Part shown: piece after piece, positions 29,847 through 39,087 of the stretch
Layout of the letters: each line of letters opens with the position of its first letter
Numbering within the stretch: position 1 is the first letter of the stretch
Source of the DNA: Rhodococcoides fascians NBRC 12155 = LMG 3623
Lineage (GTDB): Bacteria; Actinomycetota; Actinomycetes; Mycobacteriales; Mycobacteriaceae
Direction: 5' to 3'
DNA: 64,000 nt
Assembly (NCBI RefSeq): GCF_001894785.1
Contig: NZ_BCWW01000001.1
Coordinates: 744,001-808,000, forward strand
The notes under the pieces: generated by a model
The model's input: the letters and a program-made list of their open reading frames with translations, nothing else
What the model was told of the DNA's origin: nothing
Databases searched by the model: none
Made by a program: the position numbers and the translations under genes

Positions 29847-31409
29847 GTGAAGACATGGGGGGATGTGTTCGAGCTCGGGGACCAGGAATTGGTCTCCGAG
29901 CTCGCCGATGTGACCTCCCTCGAAAACGCTCTCGCAGCAAAGAGATTGACGTTGCTCGCCGAGATCGACCGACGCGGCTTGGCGATGAAACTCGGGCACT
30001 CGTCCGTCACCCGCTGGTACGCCCGATCGATACGGATCACCGACGGATCCGCCGCCCGCCAGAACGCACTGGGGTACTGGCTGTTCGATCACCCCACCGT
30101 GCTCGACGCCCTCGCCGACGGCCGCATCCATGCCGCACACGCCGCCGCCATCGCCGAGGGATACGACGTCGCGCTGGTGGCCGACCCGACGTTGGATCAG
30201 GAGCGCCGCGACGGAATTGTCGCCGAACTCCTCGACACCGCGATGCGCAACACCGCGGGGCAGGTGACCTCCCGCGCGCAGGCTTTGGCGCATGCGGCCG
30301 CGGACGACGCCCGAGCACGACACGCGGAAGCCGAGAAACAACGCCGAGAGAAAGAACAGCAGGAACAGGAGCGTCGCGCCGCCGACACCGCCACGTCCTC
30401 CGACCGACACGGCGACCCGACACCGGATCCGGAACCGCCTGCGCCCGAGCCTGTTCCGCCGACACCTGCACCGCGACCGGTGTCGGAGAACTCGGCACTG
30501 AACCGGTTCGACCTGCACCCGCTGGCCAACGGCCGCTTCCAGGTCGGTGGCGACATCGACCTGTTGCTCGCCGAGAAGCTGCTCACCGCTCTGTCGCCGT
30601 TGACGGCACCGCGACCAGGTCCCGGCGGGGAGCGCGACCCACGCAGCCCGTCGAAGCGCCGGGCCGATGCACTCGATCAGATCCTCGACCGACACCTCCG
30701 CGGCAGCACTCGTGGGTCGGCGGGCGGGTCGCGGGCGTCGGTGCACCTGATCGTTCCCCTGCGGGACTTGCTCGCCCACGGCGCAAACAAGCAAACGGTC
30801 AGCACCGCAACGGAATCGGGCGACACCGGTACGGGCGCGGGGAGCTCCTCGAACGGCGGCGACAGCAACGGCTCGCGTCCGCATGGAGTGGCTCGAGGGG
30901 ATATCGCTGCTCACGGCGAAGCGGCATCCGGATGTGGTGGTGCCGTGCAGAAATGTGTCCCCGAGCCGGGCGACGCGGACTGGCCGTTCCACCTCGACTG
31001 GACCGGGCCCATCAGTCGCTTCCTCGCCGAGCTGGTCACCTGCGACGCCGACCTGACCCCCGTCATCGTCGACCACCACGGCGTACCACTCGCGCTCGGA
31101 CGAACCACCAGACTCGCCTCCGACGACCAACGCATCGCCCTGACCATCCGCGACACCTGCTGCGTCATGTGCGGCCGCCCCGCACAGTGGTGCCAAGCCC
31201 ACCACATCAGATTCTGGGAACACGGCGGCCCCACCGACATCGACAACCTCGCGCTCGTCTGCGGAGAATGCCACCGCCTCGTCCACCACGGCGACTGGCA
31301 GCTGCTGATGGGCGACGACGGACACCCCTACGCCATCCCACCCGAATCCGTCGACCCCAGACAGGAACCCCTCCCCAGCTACCACCGACGAAAACAACGA
31401 GCAGCCTGA
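29847..31409 (+). CDS. DUF222 / HNH endonuclease domain protein
   Basis: This 520-residue protein has an N-terminal DUF222 helical domain, a low-complexity Glu/Arg/Pro-rich linker (about residues 150-220), a second Ser/Gly-rich linker, and a C-terminal HNH nuclease with CxxC pairs (CCVMCGR near 437, HHIRFWEHGG, LVCGECHRLVHHG). The family is multicopy in mycolic-acid actinobacteria, as in the REP13E12 proteins of M. tuberculosis. No mobile ends are visible here. GTG 29847 is preferred over GTG 29823 because TAGCTT (29834-29839) ends 7 bases upstream. Confidence 0.88.
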   Translation: MKTWGDVFELGDQELVSELADVTSLENALAAKRLTLLAEIDRRGLAMKLGHSSVTRWYARSIRITDGSAARQNALGYWLFDHPTVLDALADGRIHAAHAAAIAEGYDVALVADPTLDQERRDGIVAELLDTAMRNTAGQVTSRAQALAHAAADDARARHAEAEKQRREKEQQEQERRAADTATSSDRHGDPTPDPEPPAPEPVPPTPAPRPVSENSALNRFDLHPLANGRFQVGGDIDLLLAEKLLTALSPLTAPRPGPGGERDPRSPSKRRADALDQILDRHLRGSTRGSAGGSRASVHLIVPLRDLLAHGANKQTVSTATESGDTGTGAGSSSNGGDSNGSRPHGVARGDIAAHGEAASGCGGAVQKCVPEPGDADWPFHLDWTGPISRFLAELVTCDADLTPVIVDHHGVPLALGRTTRLASDDQRIALTIRDTCCVMCGRPAQWCQAHHIRFWEHGGPTDIDNLALVCGECHRLVHHGDWQLLMGDDGHPYAIPPESVDPRQEPLPSYHRRKQRAA

Positions 31410-31436
31410 CTCCACGCCGACAGCGGTCCAGCCGAT

Positions 31437-32324
31437 CTATCGGACGGGAGGTACAACCGTGCGGTAGTGCGCCGCGATGTCGCCGGGGGTGGTGAACCAG
31501 ACGCCGTCGTTGTTGGCGGTCAGGTGCTCGAGTGCAGCACGGAACCGTCGCAGTCGGTAGGGCTGTCCCGTCAGGAAGGTGTGCACGGAGATCGCGAGCA
31601 CCACCGGTTGCCTTGCCGAGTTCTCCTTCAGCTCGTCGAAGCTTCCGATGATGTTGTGCTCGAACGCTTCTGCGGTCTGATGGTGATGGACGAACATCGG
31701 CAGATCGTTGATCTCGTGGGGATACGGGACGCTGAGCAGTGGGCCGCCGCGGGTCTGTAGCCACACCGGTTGGTCGTCGACGGGCCAGTCCAAGGTGTAC
31801 TGGTAACCGCGCTCCGCGAGGAGGTCCTCGGTGACGCGGCTCGGGTTGGCGCCGGGGCTCATCCATCCTCGGGGCGGCGCTCCCTCGTGTCGCTCGATCG
31901 CGGCGGTGACATCCTCGATAGAGCGGCGTTCGGCGTCCTCGTCCTGATCGTTCGGTTGCACGGCATTCGTTCGGCCGTGTGCGACGACCTCGGCGTCGAG
32001 TGCTCGGAACGCCGCGGTCAGCTGCGGAGCGTGCTCGTACACCTCGGTGTTGACCAGCAGTGTCGGCCGAATTCCGTACTGCTGCAATGTCTCTGCGATG
32101 CGGAAGCCGCCGACGCGATTGCCGTATTCGCGCCAGCCCCAGTTGTACGTGTTGGGTTGGTCCATCGCGGGCGTGTAACCCAGGCCGGGCTGCCCGTCGT
32201 CATACGGAAAGTGCTCGCAGTTGACCGCGACATACACCGCGAGACGTGCGCCGCCCGGCCACTCGAACCGAGGCCGATCGACGATGGGGGAGTACTCGAA
32301 GCGGCCATGCGAGGGGAGAGCCAT
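31437..32324 (-). CDS. polysaccharide deacetylase-family (PuuE-like) hydrolase
   Basis: A 295-residue NodB-fold protein close to the allantoinase PuuE/peptidoglycan deacetylase subgroup. Visible landmarks are AVNCEHFPYDDGQP, EVVAHGRTN, GWMSPGANPSRVTEDLLAERGYQYTLDWPVDDQP and a C-terminal ISVHTFLTGQPYR. No signal peptide is seen, so it acts in the cytoplasm, which favours a purine- or amide-hydrolase role over cell-wall deacetylation. ATG 32324 is used; 11 more residues are open upstream. A 59-residue gene ends 41 bases upstream on the same strand. Confidence 0.8.
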   Translation of the reverse strand: MALPSHGRFEYSPIVDRPRFEWPGGARLAVYVAVNCEHFPYDDGQPGLGYTPAMDQPNTYNWGWREYGNRVGGFRIAETLQQYGIRPTLLVNTEVYEHAPQLTAAFRALDAEVVAHGRTNAVQPNDQDEDAERRSIEDVTAAIERHEGAPPRGWMSPGANPSRVTEDLLAERGYQYTLDWPVDDQPVWLQTRGGPLLSVPYPHEINDLPMFVHHHQTAEAFEHNIIGSFDELKENSARQPVVLAISVHTFLTGQPYRLRRFRAALEHLTANNDGVWFTTPGDIAAHYRTVVPPVR

Positions 32325-32365
32325 GGCCGGGGTATTGCCCGCGGCGAGTCGGCACAAACTGTCGG

Positions 32366-32545
32366 TCAGTCGGTGTGAGTCGCGACGTCCACCAGGTGGG
32401 CGATCTGCGGGTCCCGTGGCTCGAACACTCCGATTGCCGCCAGCTGCGGTGCCAGCTCTTTCAGCGTCGCGATCAGTTCGTCGTGAGCCTCGGTCCCGGG
32501 TTCCACGTCGCGGAGCGCGTGCGCATTCGCGACGAACGCCGCCAC
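32366..32545 (-). CDS. small hypothetical protein (59 residues)
   Basis: A GTG-started frame of 59 codons preceded by AGGAAAGG about 4 bases upstream. It translates to a soluble, helical-looking peptide with AFVANAHALRDVEPGTEAHDE and LKELAPQLAAIGVFEPRDPQ. Third codon positions are strongly G/C, as in neighbouring genes, which supports coding. It precedes the deacetylase gene by 41 bases on the same strand and is probably its operon partner. Function unknown. Confidence 0.6.
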   Translation of the reverse strand: MAAFVANAHALRDVEPGTEAHDELIATLKELAPQLAAIGVFEPRDPQIAHLVDVATHTD

Positions 32546-32594
32546 GGTGCCTTTCCTAATCCGGAGTCCGTCGAACGAGGATCATTCGTTTGAA

Positions 32595-32613
32595 GTGCGT
32601 CCTGGGGACGCAC
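32595..32613. other. short perfect hairpin
   Basis: GTGCGTCC-TGG-GGACGCAC is a perfect 8-bp stem with a 3-base loop in the divergent region between the small gene and the TetR gene. No T-run follows. It could be an operator or a transcript-end structure. Confidence 0.4.
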
Positions 32614-32803
32614 CGAATTGCCGGTCACGGTGGATCTCTTCCGTCGACGTGAGACGTGCCCGCCCCCCCCTGGAACGTGGGTGTGCCCGATATCCGCGCG
32701 ACGATTGGCTCTCGCGATGGCGGGGTCTTCGCTCGAGATCGGAGTGATGAGCGCAGTTGCGACAAAACTTAAAGTCAGGCTGGACTGTTTGTTGTTTTGA
32801 CGC

Positions 32804-32809
32804 TACTGT
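32804..32809 (+). promoter_or_regulatory. -10 element, TetR-monooxygenase operon
   Basis: TACTGT ends 7 bases before GTG 32817. Confidence 0.65.
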
Positions 32810-32816
32810 GCGAAGT

Positions 32817-33413
32817 GTGACTACCGACACAGAGCTCAGCGACGGCGCGCCTACCCCGCGCCGCACGCAGGCCGAACGCACCGCGGGGACCCGCGCAAAG
32901 TTGCTCGATGCAGCCATCGAGTGCCTCGTCGAGCTGGGTTTCTCGAAGACCAGCACGCAGGAGATCGCGCGGCGTGCCGGAGTATCCCGTGGAGCGCAGC
33001 TGCACCACTTCCCGACCAAGGAGACGTTGGTGACCGCTGCCGTCGAGCATCTCGTCGACCGCCGCCTGTCCGAGATTCTGGAAGCCGAGCCCGATCCGGA
33101 ACGCGGACCCGAGATCCTCGTCGACGCGTTCTCGGGCCCGCTGTTCTATGCCGCGCTCGAGCTGTGGGTCGCGGCACGTACCGATCCGGCTCTGCACGAG
33201 GCAATGGTTCCGCTCGAGCGCCGCGTCGCCGAGGCCATCCAGAGCGGCGCTCAGATCGTCATGGGTAGCCGCATGTCCACCGAGTCCATCGAGCTCAGCG
33301 TCGAGCTGGCACGCGGGCTCGCTGTATCGGCTCTGTTCCGTACCCCCGAAGCCGACGCGCAGCTGCGCGGACGGCTCCTCCCCGTCTGGTCCGAAAAGGT
33401 GATGGACTCGTGA
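32817..33413 (+). CDS. TetR-family regulator, leaderless
   Basis: This 198-residue protein has the TetR helix-turn-helix TQEIARRAGVSRGAQLHHFPTKETLV. GTG 32817 is set by TACTGT (32804-32809) ending 7 bases upstream. An imperfect inverted repeat (GCGACAAAAC at 32759 and GTTTTGACGC at 32793) around the promoter is a possible operator. The stop overlaps the start of the monooxygenase gene by 4 bases, so it heads a four-gene operon and probably autoregulates it. Confidence 0.88.
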   Translation: MTTDTELSDGAPTPRRTQAERTAGTRAKLLDAAIECLVELGFSKTSTQEIARRAGVSRGAQLHHFPTKETLVTAAVEHLVDRRLSEILEAEPDPERGPEILVDAFSGPLFYAALELWVAARTDPALHEAMVPLERRVAEAIQSGAQIVMGSRMSTESIELSVELARGLAVSALFRTPEADAQLRGRLLPVWSEKVMDS

Positions 33414-34918
33414 ATTCTGCACTGCCCCAACAAGTCGACGTGCTCGTCGTCGGAGCCGGTTTCGCCGGCCTCGCCGCGGTGGCGAAGATCCTCGCCGCCG
33501 ATCCGAGTGCCGACGTGACCGTCATCGAGCGAGCGTCGGAGGTGGGCGGCACATGGCGGGACAACACCTACCCCGGGTGTGCGTGCGATGTCCCGACGTC
33601 GTTGTACTCGTTCTCGTTCGCGCCGAGCCCGAAGTGGAGTCACACCTTCGCGCGCCAACCGGAGCTGTTCGACTACCTCCAATCGGTGGTCGAGCGGCTG
33701 AACGTGCGGGATCGCATCGTCACCGATTGCGAACTGCTGTCGGCCGATTGGAGTGACGCGGACCAGCGGTGGACCGTGCAGACCTCGAAGGGCGCGGCGA
33801 GCGTCAGAGTTCTCATAGCTGCCACCGGCGCACTGTCGACGCCGAAGATCCCGGACGTCCCGGGCATCGACACATTCCAGGGAACTGTGTTCCACTCCGC
33901 GACGTGGAACCACGAGCACGATCTCACCGGAGAGCGCGTCGCCGTGATCGGCACTGGAGCGTCGGCGGTGCAGTTCGTGCCCGAGATCGTCGACAAGGCC
34001 CAGCGGCTCACCGTCTTTCAGCGCACACCCGCCTGGGTAATCCCACGTCTGGACCGCACCATCGGCCGGGTCGAGCGGACTCTGTACGAGAAGGTCCCCG
34101 CGGCTCATCGCGCGGTTCGCGGCATCATCTACGGGTACCGCGAGGCATACGTGACCGTGCTGGCCGACAACCCGTGGATGTTGCCCGCCGTCAAGGCATT
34201 CGCGAAGGCCAATCTGAAGCGTCAGGTCAAGAACCCGACGAAGAGGGCGGCTCTGACCCCCGACTACGCACCCGGCTGCAAACGTCTTCTGCTGTCCAAC
34301 GATTGGCTGCGGACGCTGGATCGACCCGACGTCGACTTGGTGACATCGGGCCTGACGTCGGTGACCGAGAACGGCGTCGTCGACGCGTCGGGCCGCAACT
34401 ACGAGGTGGACACCATCATCTTCGCGACGGGGTTCACCCCGACCGAACCGCCGGTGTCGCATCTGTTGCGCGGCAGCGATGGTCGTACTCTCGCGGAGCG
34501 CTGGGGCGGTAGCCCGCAGGCCCACCTGGGTACCACCGTCGCCGGGTTCCCGAATCTCTTCCTGATGTACGGCCCCAACACCAATCTCGGGCACAGTTCG
34601 ATCGTCTACATGCTCGAGTCGCAGGCCAATTACGTCGTCTCGGCGCTCAGCGAGATGCGGGACCATCATGCAACCGCCGTCGAGGTATCCGAATCCGCTC
34701 AGCAGCAGCACAACTCGTGGGTCGACTCTTCTCTCGACGGCACAGTCTGGAATGCCGGCGGCTGCTCGAGCTGGTACCTCGACGCCAACGGACGCAACTC
34801 GACGATGTGGCCCACGTACACGTTCCGGTTCCGCAACAAGACGCGAACGTTCGACACCTCGAATTACCGACTCGTCTCCGACACCCGTGAATCAGACAAG
34901 AAGGCGGTTTCCGCATGA
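33410..34918 (+). CDS. flavin-containing Baeyer-Villiger-type monooxygenase
   Basis: This 502-residue protein has an FAD Rossmann motif GAGFAG (15-20), ERASEVGGTWRDNTYPG, an NADPH motif GTGASAVQ and the type I Baeyer-Villiger fingerprint FxGxxxHxxxW (Phe156, Gly158, His162, Trp166). The residue after Trp is Asn167 where the canonical motif has Pro or Asp. It should oxidise a ketone, aldehyde or steroid-like substrate using NADPH and oxygen. The GTG start overlaps the TetR stop by 4 bases, and the stop overlaps the GMC gene by 4 bases. Confidence 0.9.
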   Translation: MNSALPQQVDVLVVGAGFAGLAAVAKILAADPSADVTVIERASEVGGTWRDNTYPGCACDVPTSLYSFSFAPSPKWSHTFARQPELFDYLQSVVERLNVRDRIVTDCELLSADWSDADQRWTVQTSKGAASVRVLIAATGALSTPKIPDVPGIDTFQGTVFHSATWNHEHDLTGERVAVIGTGASAVQFVPEIVDKAQRLTVFQRTPAWVIPRLDRTIGRVERTLYEKVPAAHRAVRGIIYGYREAYVTVLADNPWMLPAVKAFAKANLKRQVKNPTKRAALTPDYAPGCKRLLLSNDWLRTLDRPDVDLVTSGLTSVTENGVVDASGRNYEVDTIIFATGFTPTEPPVSHLLRGSDGRTLAERWGGSPQAHLGTTVAGFPNLFLMYGPNTNLGHSSIVYMLESQANYVVSALSEMRDHHATAVEVSESAQQQHNSWVDSSLDGTVWNAGGCSSWYLDANGRNSTMWPTYTFRFRNKTRTFDTSNYRLVSDTRESDKKAVSA

Positions 34919-36606
34919 GCGACTACGACGTACTGATCATCGGCTCCGGGTTCGGCGGGAGCGTCGCCGCGCTGCGGGCCGTCGAGAAGGGCTACCGGGT
35001 GGCGGTGCTGGAATCCGGCCGACGGTTCGCCGATCACGAATTGCCCAAGACCAGTTGGCGTTTGCGTAAGTACCTGTGGGCTCCGGCGCTCGGCTGCTAC
35101 GGCGTCCAACGTATCCATCTGTTGCCCGACGTGCTGGTGATGGCGGGGGCAGGCGTCGGCGGAGGCTCGCTCAACTACGCCAACACGCTGTACCAGCCGC
35201 CGACGAAGTTCTTCGAGGACCCGCAGTGGGGTGCCATCACGGACTGGAAGCGTGAACTGAATCCGTACTACGACCAGGCGCGTCGGATGCTCGGGGTCGA
35301 GACGAACCCGACGATCACTGCCTCGGACAAGGTCATGAAGGAGGTCGCCGAGGACATGGGCGTGGGCGACACGTTCACCTCTACTCCGGTGGGCGTCTAC
35401 TTCGGTGACCGTGGCAAGACTGCACCCGACCCGTTCTTCGGTGGTGCCGGCCCGGAGCGGACCGGGTGCACCGAGTGTGGTTCGTGCATGACGGGTTGCC
35501 GCGTCGGCGCGAAGAACACCCTCGTCAAGAATTACCTCTACCTCGCCGAACGTGCAGGCGCACACATCCTTCCGCTGACGACCGTCGTGGACGTCCGCCC
35601 GAACGGCAGCGGCTACGACGTCGTGACGCGCCGCACCGGCGGCAAGCTGCGCCGCAAGGAGAAGACGATCACCGCCGATCAGGTGGTCTTCTCGGCCGGC
35701 ACCTACGGAACGCAGAAGCTCATGCTCGCCGCGAAGGAGAAGGGCTCGTTGCCGCGGCTGTCGAACAAGATCGGTTCGTTGGTACGTACCAACTCCGAGG
35801 CCGTACTGGCCGCAACGGCGCGCGGACGCGAGGTCGACTACCACGAGGGAGTGGCGATCACCTCGTCGTTCCACCCGGACGATCACACGCACATCGAACC
35901 GGTGCGATACGGCAAGGGCAGCAACGCGATCGGGCTGCTGCAAACCGTTCTCAGTGACGGCGGCGGCAAGGTGCCGCGGATTCTCAAGACGCTCGGAGTG
36001 GCGCTGCGTCACCCCGGCGCGGCGGCCCGCAGTCTGTCGGTCCACAGGTGGTCCGAACGCACCGTCATCGCTCTGGTGATGCAGACCGACGACAACTCCC
36101 TCGAGCTGGGCTCGAAGAAGGGGCCGTTCGGGCGTCGACTGACGAGTCGGCCCGGGGCGGGCGATCCCCCGCCGCAGTGGATTCCGCAGGGGCACACGGC
36201 CATCAGGTTGCTCGCCGACAAGATCGGCGGCGATCCGGGCGGGTCGATCGCCGAGATCGTCAACATTCCGATGACCGCGCACTTCCTCGGCGGCTGCGCC
36301 ATCGGTGATTCACCGAACACCGGTGTGATCGACGGCTACCAGCGGGTGTACGGGTACGAGGGCTTGCACGTGCTCGACGGGTCTGCCGTCAGCGCCAACC
36401 TCGGCGTCAATCCGTCTCTGACCATCACCGCGCAGGCCGAGCGGGCAATGGCGTTGTGGCCCAACAAGGGTGAGCCGGACCGTAGGCCTGCCGTCGGCTC
36501 GGGTTATGTCGAGGTGGCACCGGTTCAGCCGTCCAACCCGGTGGTGCCGGTGACCGCGCCGGGCGCGCTGCGCCTGCCGCTGACCGTCGTGGGGAGGGAC
36601 TCCTGA
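34915..36606 (+). CDS. GMC-family oxidoreductase (ChoD-like) with four-Cys motif
   Basis: This 563-residue flavoprotein has GSGFGG (10-15), VLESGRRFAD, GAGVGGGSLNYANTLY and the C-terminal NPSLTITAQAERAM of GMC oxidoreductases. A ferredoxin-like CxxCxxCxxxC motif is present (Cys185, 188, 191, 195), as in M. tuberculosis ChoD (Rv3409c) relatives. It could oxidise a sterol or terpenoid alcohol to a ketone, which the preceding Baeyer-Villiger enzyme could then convert to an ester or lactone. Overlaps of 4 bases upstream and 1 base downstream show tight coupling. Confidence 0.9.
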   Translation: MSDYDVLIIGSGFGGSVAALRAVEKGYRVAVLESGRRFADHELPKTSWRLRKYLWAPALGCYGVQRIHLLPDVLVMAGAGVGGGSLNYANTLYQPPTKFFEDPQWGAITDWKRELNPYYDQARRMLGVETNPTITASDKVMKEVAEDMGVGDTFTSTPVGVYFGDRGKTAPDPFFGGAGPERTGCTECGSCMTGCRVGAKNTLVKNYLYLAERAGAHILPLTTVVDVRPNGSGYDVVTRRTGGKLRRKEKTITADQVVFSAGTYGTQKLMLAAKEKGSLPRLSNKIGSLVRTNSEAVLAATARGREVDYHEGVAITSSFHPDDHTHIEPVRYGKGSNAIGLLQTVLSDGGGKVPRILKTLGVALRHPGAAARSLSVHRWSERTVIALVMQTDDNSLELGSKKGPFGRRLTSRPGAGDPPPQWIPQGHTAIRLLADKIGGDPGGSIAEIVNIPMTAHFLGGCAIGDSPNTGVIDGYQRVYGYEGLHVLDGSAVSANLGVNPSLTITAQAERAMALWPNKGEPDRRPAVGSGYVEVAPVQPSNPVVPVTAPGALRLPLTVVGRDS

Positions 36607-37241
36607 TGTGGAGCGTCGCCGAGTCGGAGACCGAGCGCACCGATTGGCCGGTCAGCCCCGCAGCGCCGTGGCCGGCGAACGTCCGGGCCACGATCTGGTG
36701 GCATCGCGCCCGGTCGTCGGATTTCGCTCCCGCCGGCGCGAAGACGTTGCCGATCACGATGTGCATGGTCGTCGACTACATGACGTCACCCGTCGGTCCC
36801 TACCGCGAGATACTGGCGAGCCCGGTGTTGCGCCGGGACGTCGGAAAGATTCCGCGCATGTCGGTGCCGTTCATCGCCGTCGATTCCGCGACGTCGGTGC
36901 ACGGCGGCAGGACCAACTGGCATCTGCCCAAGGTGCTGGCCGAGTTCGACGGCGACGTGCTGAACAAGGCCGGGGTCAGCGGTGGGGACTGGTCGGTGCG
37001 GACCGGCTCCCGCGGCTTCGGGCCCGCATTTCCGATGCGCGGATCGATCGGGTTCGCGCAGCCGGTGCCCGGCGGATCGGCTCTGGGCGTCGCGAGCTTG
37101 AAGGGGAAAGCCAGGTTGGCCCGAGTGCAGGTGGATGCGTCGGGGCCGACGCTCGATCGCTGGATGCCGTCGGGCACGTATTTCGGGTTGCAGATCGTGT
37201 CGGGTTCGATGCGGACGGGTGAGGCGCGGCTGGTGCCCTGA
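36606..37241 (+). CDS. conserved protein, possibly acetoacetate-decarboxylase fold
   Basis: This 211-residue soluble protein is the last gene of the TetR-monooxygenase-GMC operon; its ATG shares one base with the GMC stop. The pattern PITMCMVVDYMTSPVGPYREIL followed by VPFIAVDSATSVHGGRTNWHLPKVLAEF resembles the acetoacetate decarboxylase-like fold (Tyr-x-x-Ser-Pro-x-Gly-x-Tyr, then Asn-W-x-x-P-K). That assignment is tentative. The motif Lys in WHLPKVLAEF may be the reactive residue. Confidence 0.6.
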   Translation: MWSVAESETERTDWPVSPAAPWPANVRATIWWHRARSSDFAPAGAKTLPITMCMVVDYMTSPVGPYREILASPVLRRDVGKIPRMSVPFIAVDSATSVHGGRTNWHLPKVLAEFDGDVLNKAGVSGGDWSVRTGSRGFGPAFPMRGSIGFAQPVPGGSALGVASLKGKARLARVQVDASGPTLDRWMPSGTYFGLQIVSGSMRTGEARLVP

Positions 37242-37415
37242 CGGCAATCCTTTTCTTGACTTAGTACAGATTGATGGCATGCTGGTGGTCGAGCTCGAGG
37301 GTTTATGCCGCGTGAGTACGGGCATTCCCCATGAGAATCCGGCCGCGCCCTCGGCCGCACAGATTTCGTCCGGGACAGCCCTCTCGGACTCGATACAGCC
37401 ATCAGGAGGCTTCGT

Positions 37416-38948
37416 ATGACCAAGCCGACCACCAGCAAGCCCACCACCAGTAACTCGGGAATCCCCGTAGCCAGCGACGATCAGTCGCTCACCGCCGGCG
37501 CACAGGGCCCGATCCTGCTGCACGATCACTACCTGATCGAGAAGATGGCGCAGTTCAACCGCGAGCGAGTCCCGGAGCGCGTCGTGCATGCCAAGGGCGC
37601 GGGCGCGTTCGGCGAGCTCGAGATCACCGGTGACATCAGCAAGTACACCAAGGCGAAGGCGTTGCAGCCCGGCGCGAAGACCGAGATGCTGGCACGGTTC
37701 TCCACCGTCGCCGGCGAGCAGGGTAGCCCCGACACCTGGCGTGATCCGCGCGGCTTCTCGCTGAAGTTCTACACCGAGGAAGGCAACTGGGACCTCGTCG
37801 GCAACAACACGCCGATCTTCTTCGTCAAGGATCCGATCAAGTTCCAGGACTTCATCCGCAGCCAGAAGCGCATGCCCGACTCCGGTCTGCGTGACAACAA
37901 CATGCAGTGGGACTTCTGGACCCTCTCGCCCGAGTCGGCGCACCAGGTCACGTGGCTCATGGGTGACCGCGGCATCCCGAAGTCGTTCCGCCACATGGAC
38001 GGTTTCGGTTCGCACACGTACCAGCTCATCGCCGAGGACGGAACGAAGACCTGGGTGAAGTTCCACTTCAAGACCGATCAGGGCATCGACTTCCTGACGC
38101 AGGACAAGGCCGACGAGGTTGCGGGTACGTCACCCGACCACCACCGTCAGGACCTGTTCGGGTCCATCAAGAACGGCGACTTCCCCAGCTGGACCCTCAA
38201 GGTCCAGCTCATGCCGTACGACGAGGCCGAAAACTACAAGTACAACCCGTTCGATCTCACCAAGGTCTGGTCGCAGAAGGATTACCCGCTCATCGAGGTC
38301 GGCAAGATGACCTTGAACCGGAACCCGGAGAACTTCTTCGCACAGATCGAGCAGAGCTCGTTCGAGCCGTCCAACACCGTGCCCGGCATCGGCTTCAGCC
38401 CCGACAAGATGCTGCTCGGCCGCGTGTTCTCCTACGCGGACGCGCATCGTTACCGCATCGGAGCGAACTATGCGCAGCTGCCGGTCAACGCCCCGAAGTC
38501 CGAGGTCAACTCGTACTCCAAGGACGGCAACATGCGGTACTCGTTCAACTCTCCGGAGACGCCCGTCTACGCGCCGAACTCCTTCGGCGGTCCGTCGGCG
38601 GACACGAACAAGTACGGCGACGACGGAGCGTGGGACTTCGAGCCTCGCTTCGTCCGCACCGGCTACATCGAGCACCCCGAGGACGGCGACTTCGTCCAAG
38701 CTGGAGCCCTCGTCCGCGAGGTCATGGACGATGCGCAGCGCGAGCGTCTGGTCGGGAACATCGTCGGACACGTCCTCAACGGCGTCAGCGAGCCGGTTCT
38801 GAGCCGAGTGTTCGAGTACTGGACCAACGTCGACCCCGAGCTCGGCAAGAAGGTCGAGGAAGGTGTTCGGTCGCAGCAGAACGAGACCGCTCCCACCACC
38901 GGTGCCGGCGCGATCGACGATCCTGCCGACGAGGCCGCCAAGGTCTGA
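37416..38948 (+). CDS. katA: monofunctional haem catalase
   Basis: This 510-residue small-subunit catalase decomposes hydrogen peroxide. It has catalytic His58 in [12 protein letters not shown], Asn131 in [12 protein letters not shown], and the proximal haem ligand Tyr in [14 protein letters not shown]. The N-terminus is a short Thr/Ser/Lys-rich stretch. The 174-base upstream region has TTGACT (37256-37261) as a -35-like element. A strong hairpin follows the stop, and a dps gene comes next, giving an oxidative-stress pair. Confidence 0.95.
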   Translation: MTKPTTSKPTTSNSGIPVASDDQSLTAGAQGPILLHDHYLIEKMAQFNRERVPERVVHAKGAGAFGELEITGDISKYTKAKALQPGAKTEMLARFSTVAGEQGSPDTWRDPRGFSLKFYTEEGNWDLVGNNTPIFFVKDPIKFQDFIRSQKRMPDSGLRDNNMQWDFWTLSPESAHQVTWLMGDRGIPKSFRHMDGFGSHTYQLIAEDGTKTWVKFHFKTDQGIDFLTQDKADEVAGTSPDHHRQDLFGSIKNGDFPSWTLKVQLMPYDEAENYKYNPFDLTKVWSQKDYPLIEVGKMTLNRNPENFFAQIEQSSFEPSNTVPGIGFSPDKMLLGRVFSYADAHRYRIGANYAQLPVNAPKSEVNSYSKDGNMRYSFNSPETPVYAPNSFGGPSADTNKYGDDGAWDFEPRFVRTGYIEHPEDGDFVQAGALVREVMDDAQRERLVGNIVGHVLNGVSEPVLSRVFEYWTNVDPELGKKVEEGVRSQQNETAPTTGAGAIDDPADEAAKV

Positions 38949-38962
38949 TCCGGACGTTCCTA

Positions 38963-38989
38963 GGATCGGCGTCACAACGACGCCGATCC
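38963..38989 (+). terminator. hairpin after katA
   Basis: GGATCGGCGTC and GACGCCGATCC (38963-38973, 38979-38989) form a perfect 11-bp stem with a 5-base loop. An outer GTTCC/GGAAC pair (38956-38960, 38991-38995) extends it. It lies 14 bases past the katA stop and has no T-run. Confidence 0.75.
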
Positions 38990-39087
38990 CGGAACAACCG
39001 GCGCGGCGCCGCCGTTGTGCAATACAGACGGAAGCACAATAATGGCGTGCGATGCACACCGTCGTACAACGGCAGGGAGGCCACATC

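Noticed and set aside
29823..31409. The DUF222-HNH gene as part of a REP13E12-type mobile element
   Set aside because: No flanking repeats, integrase or second frame are visible.
32816..32831. TGTGACTACCGACACA as a CRP site
   Set aside because: The right half has a mismatch, there is no outer dyad, and it overlaps the start codon of the TetR gene; probably chance.
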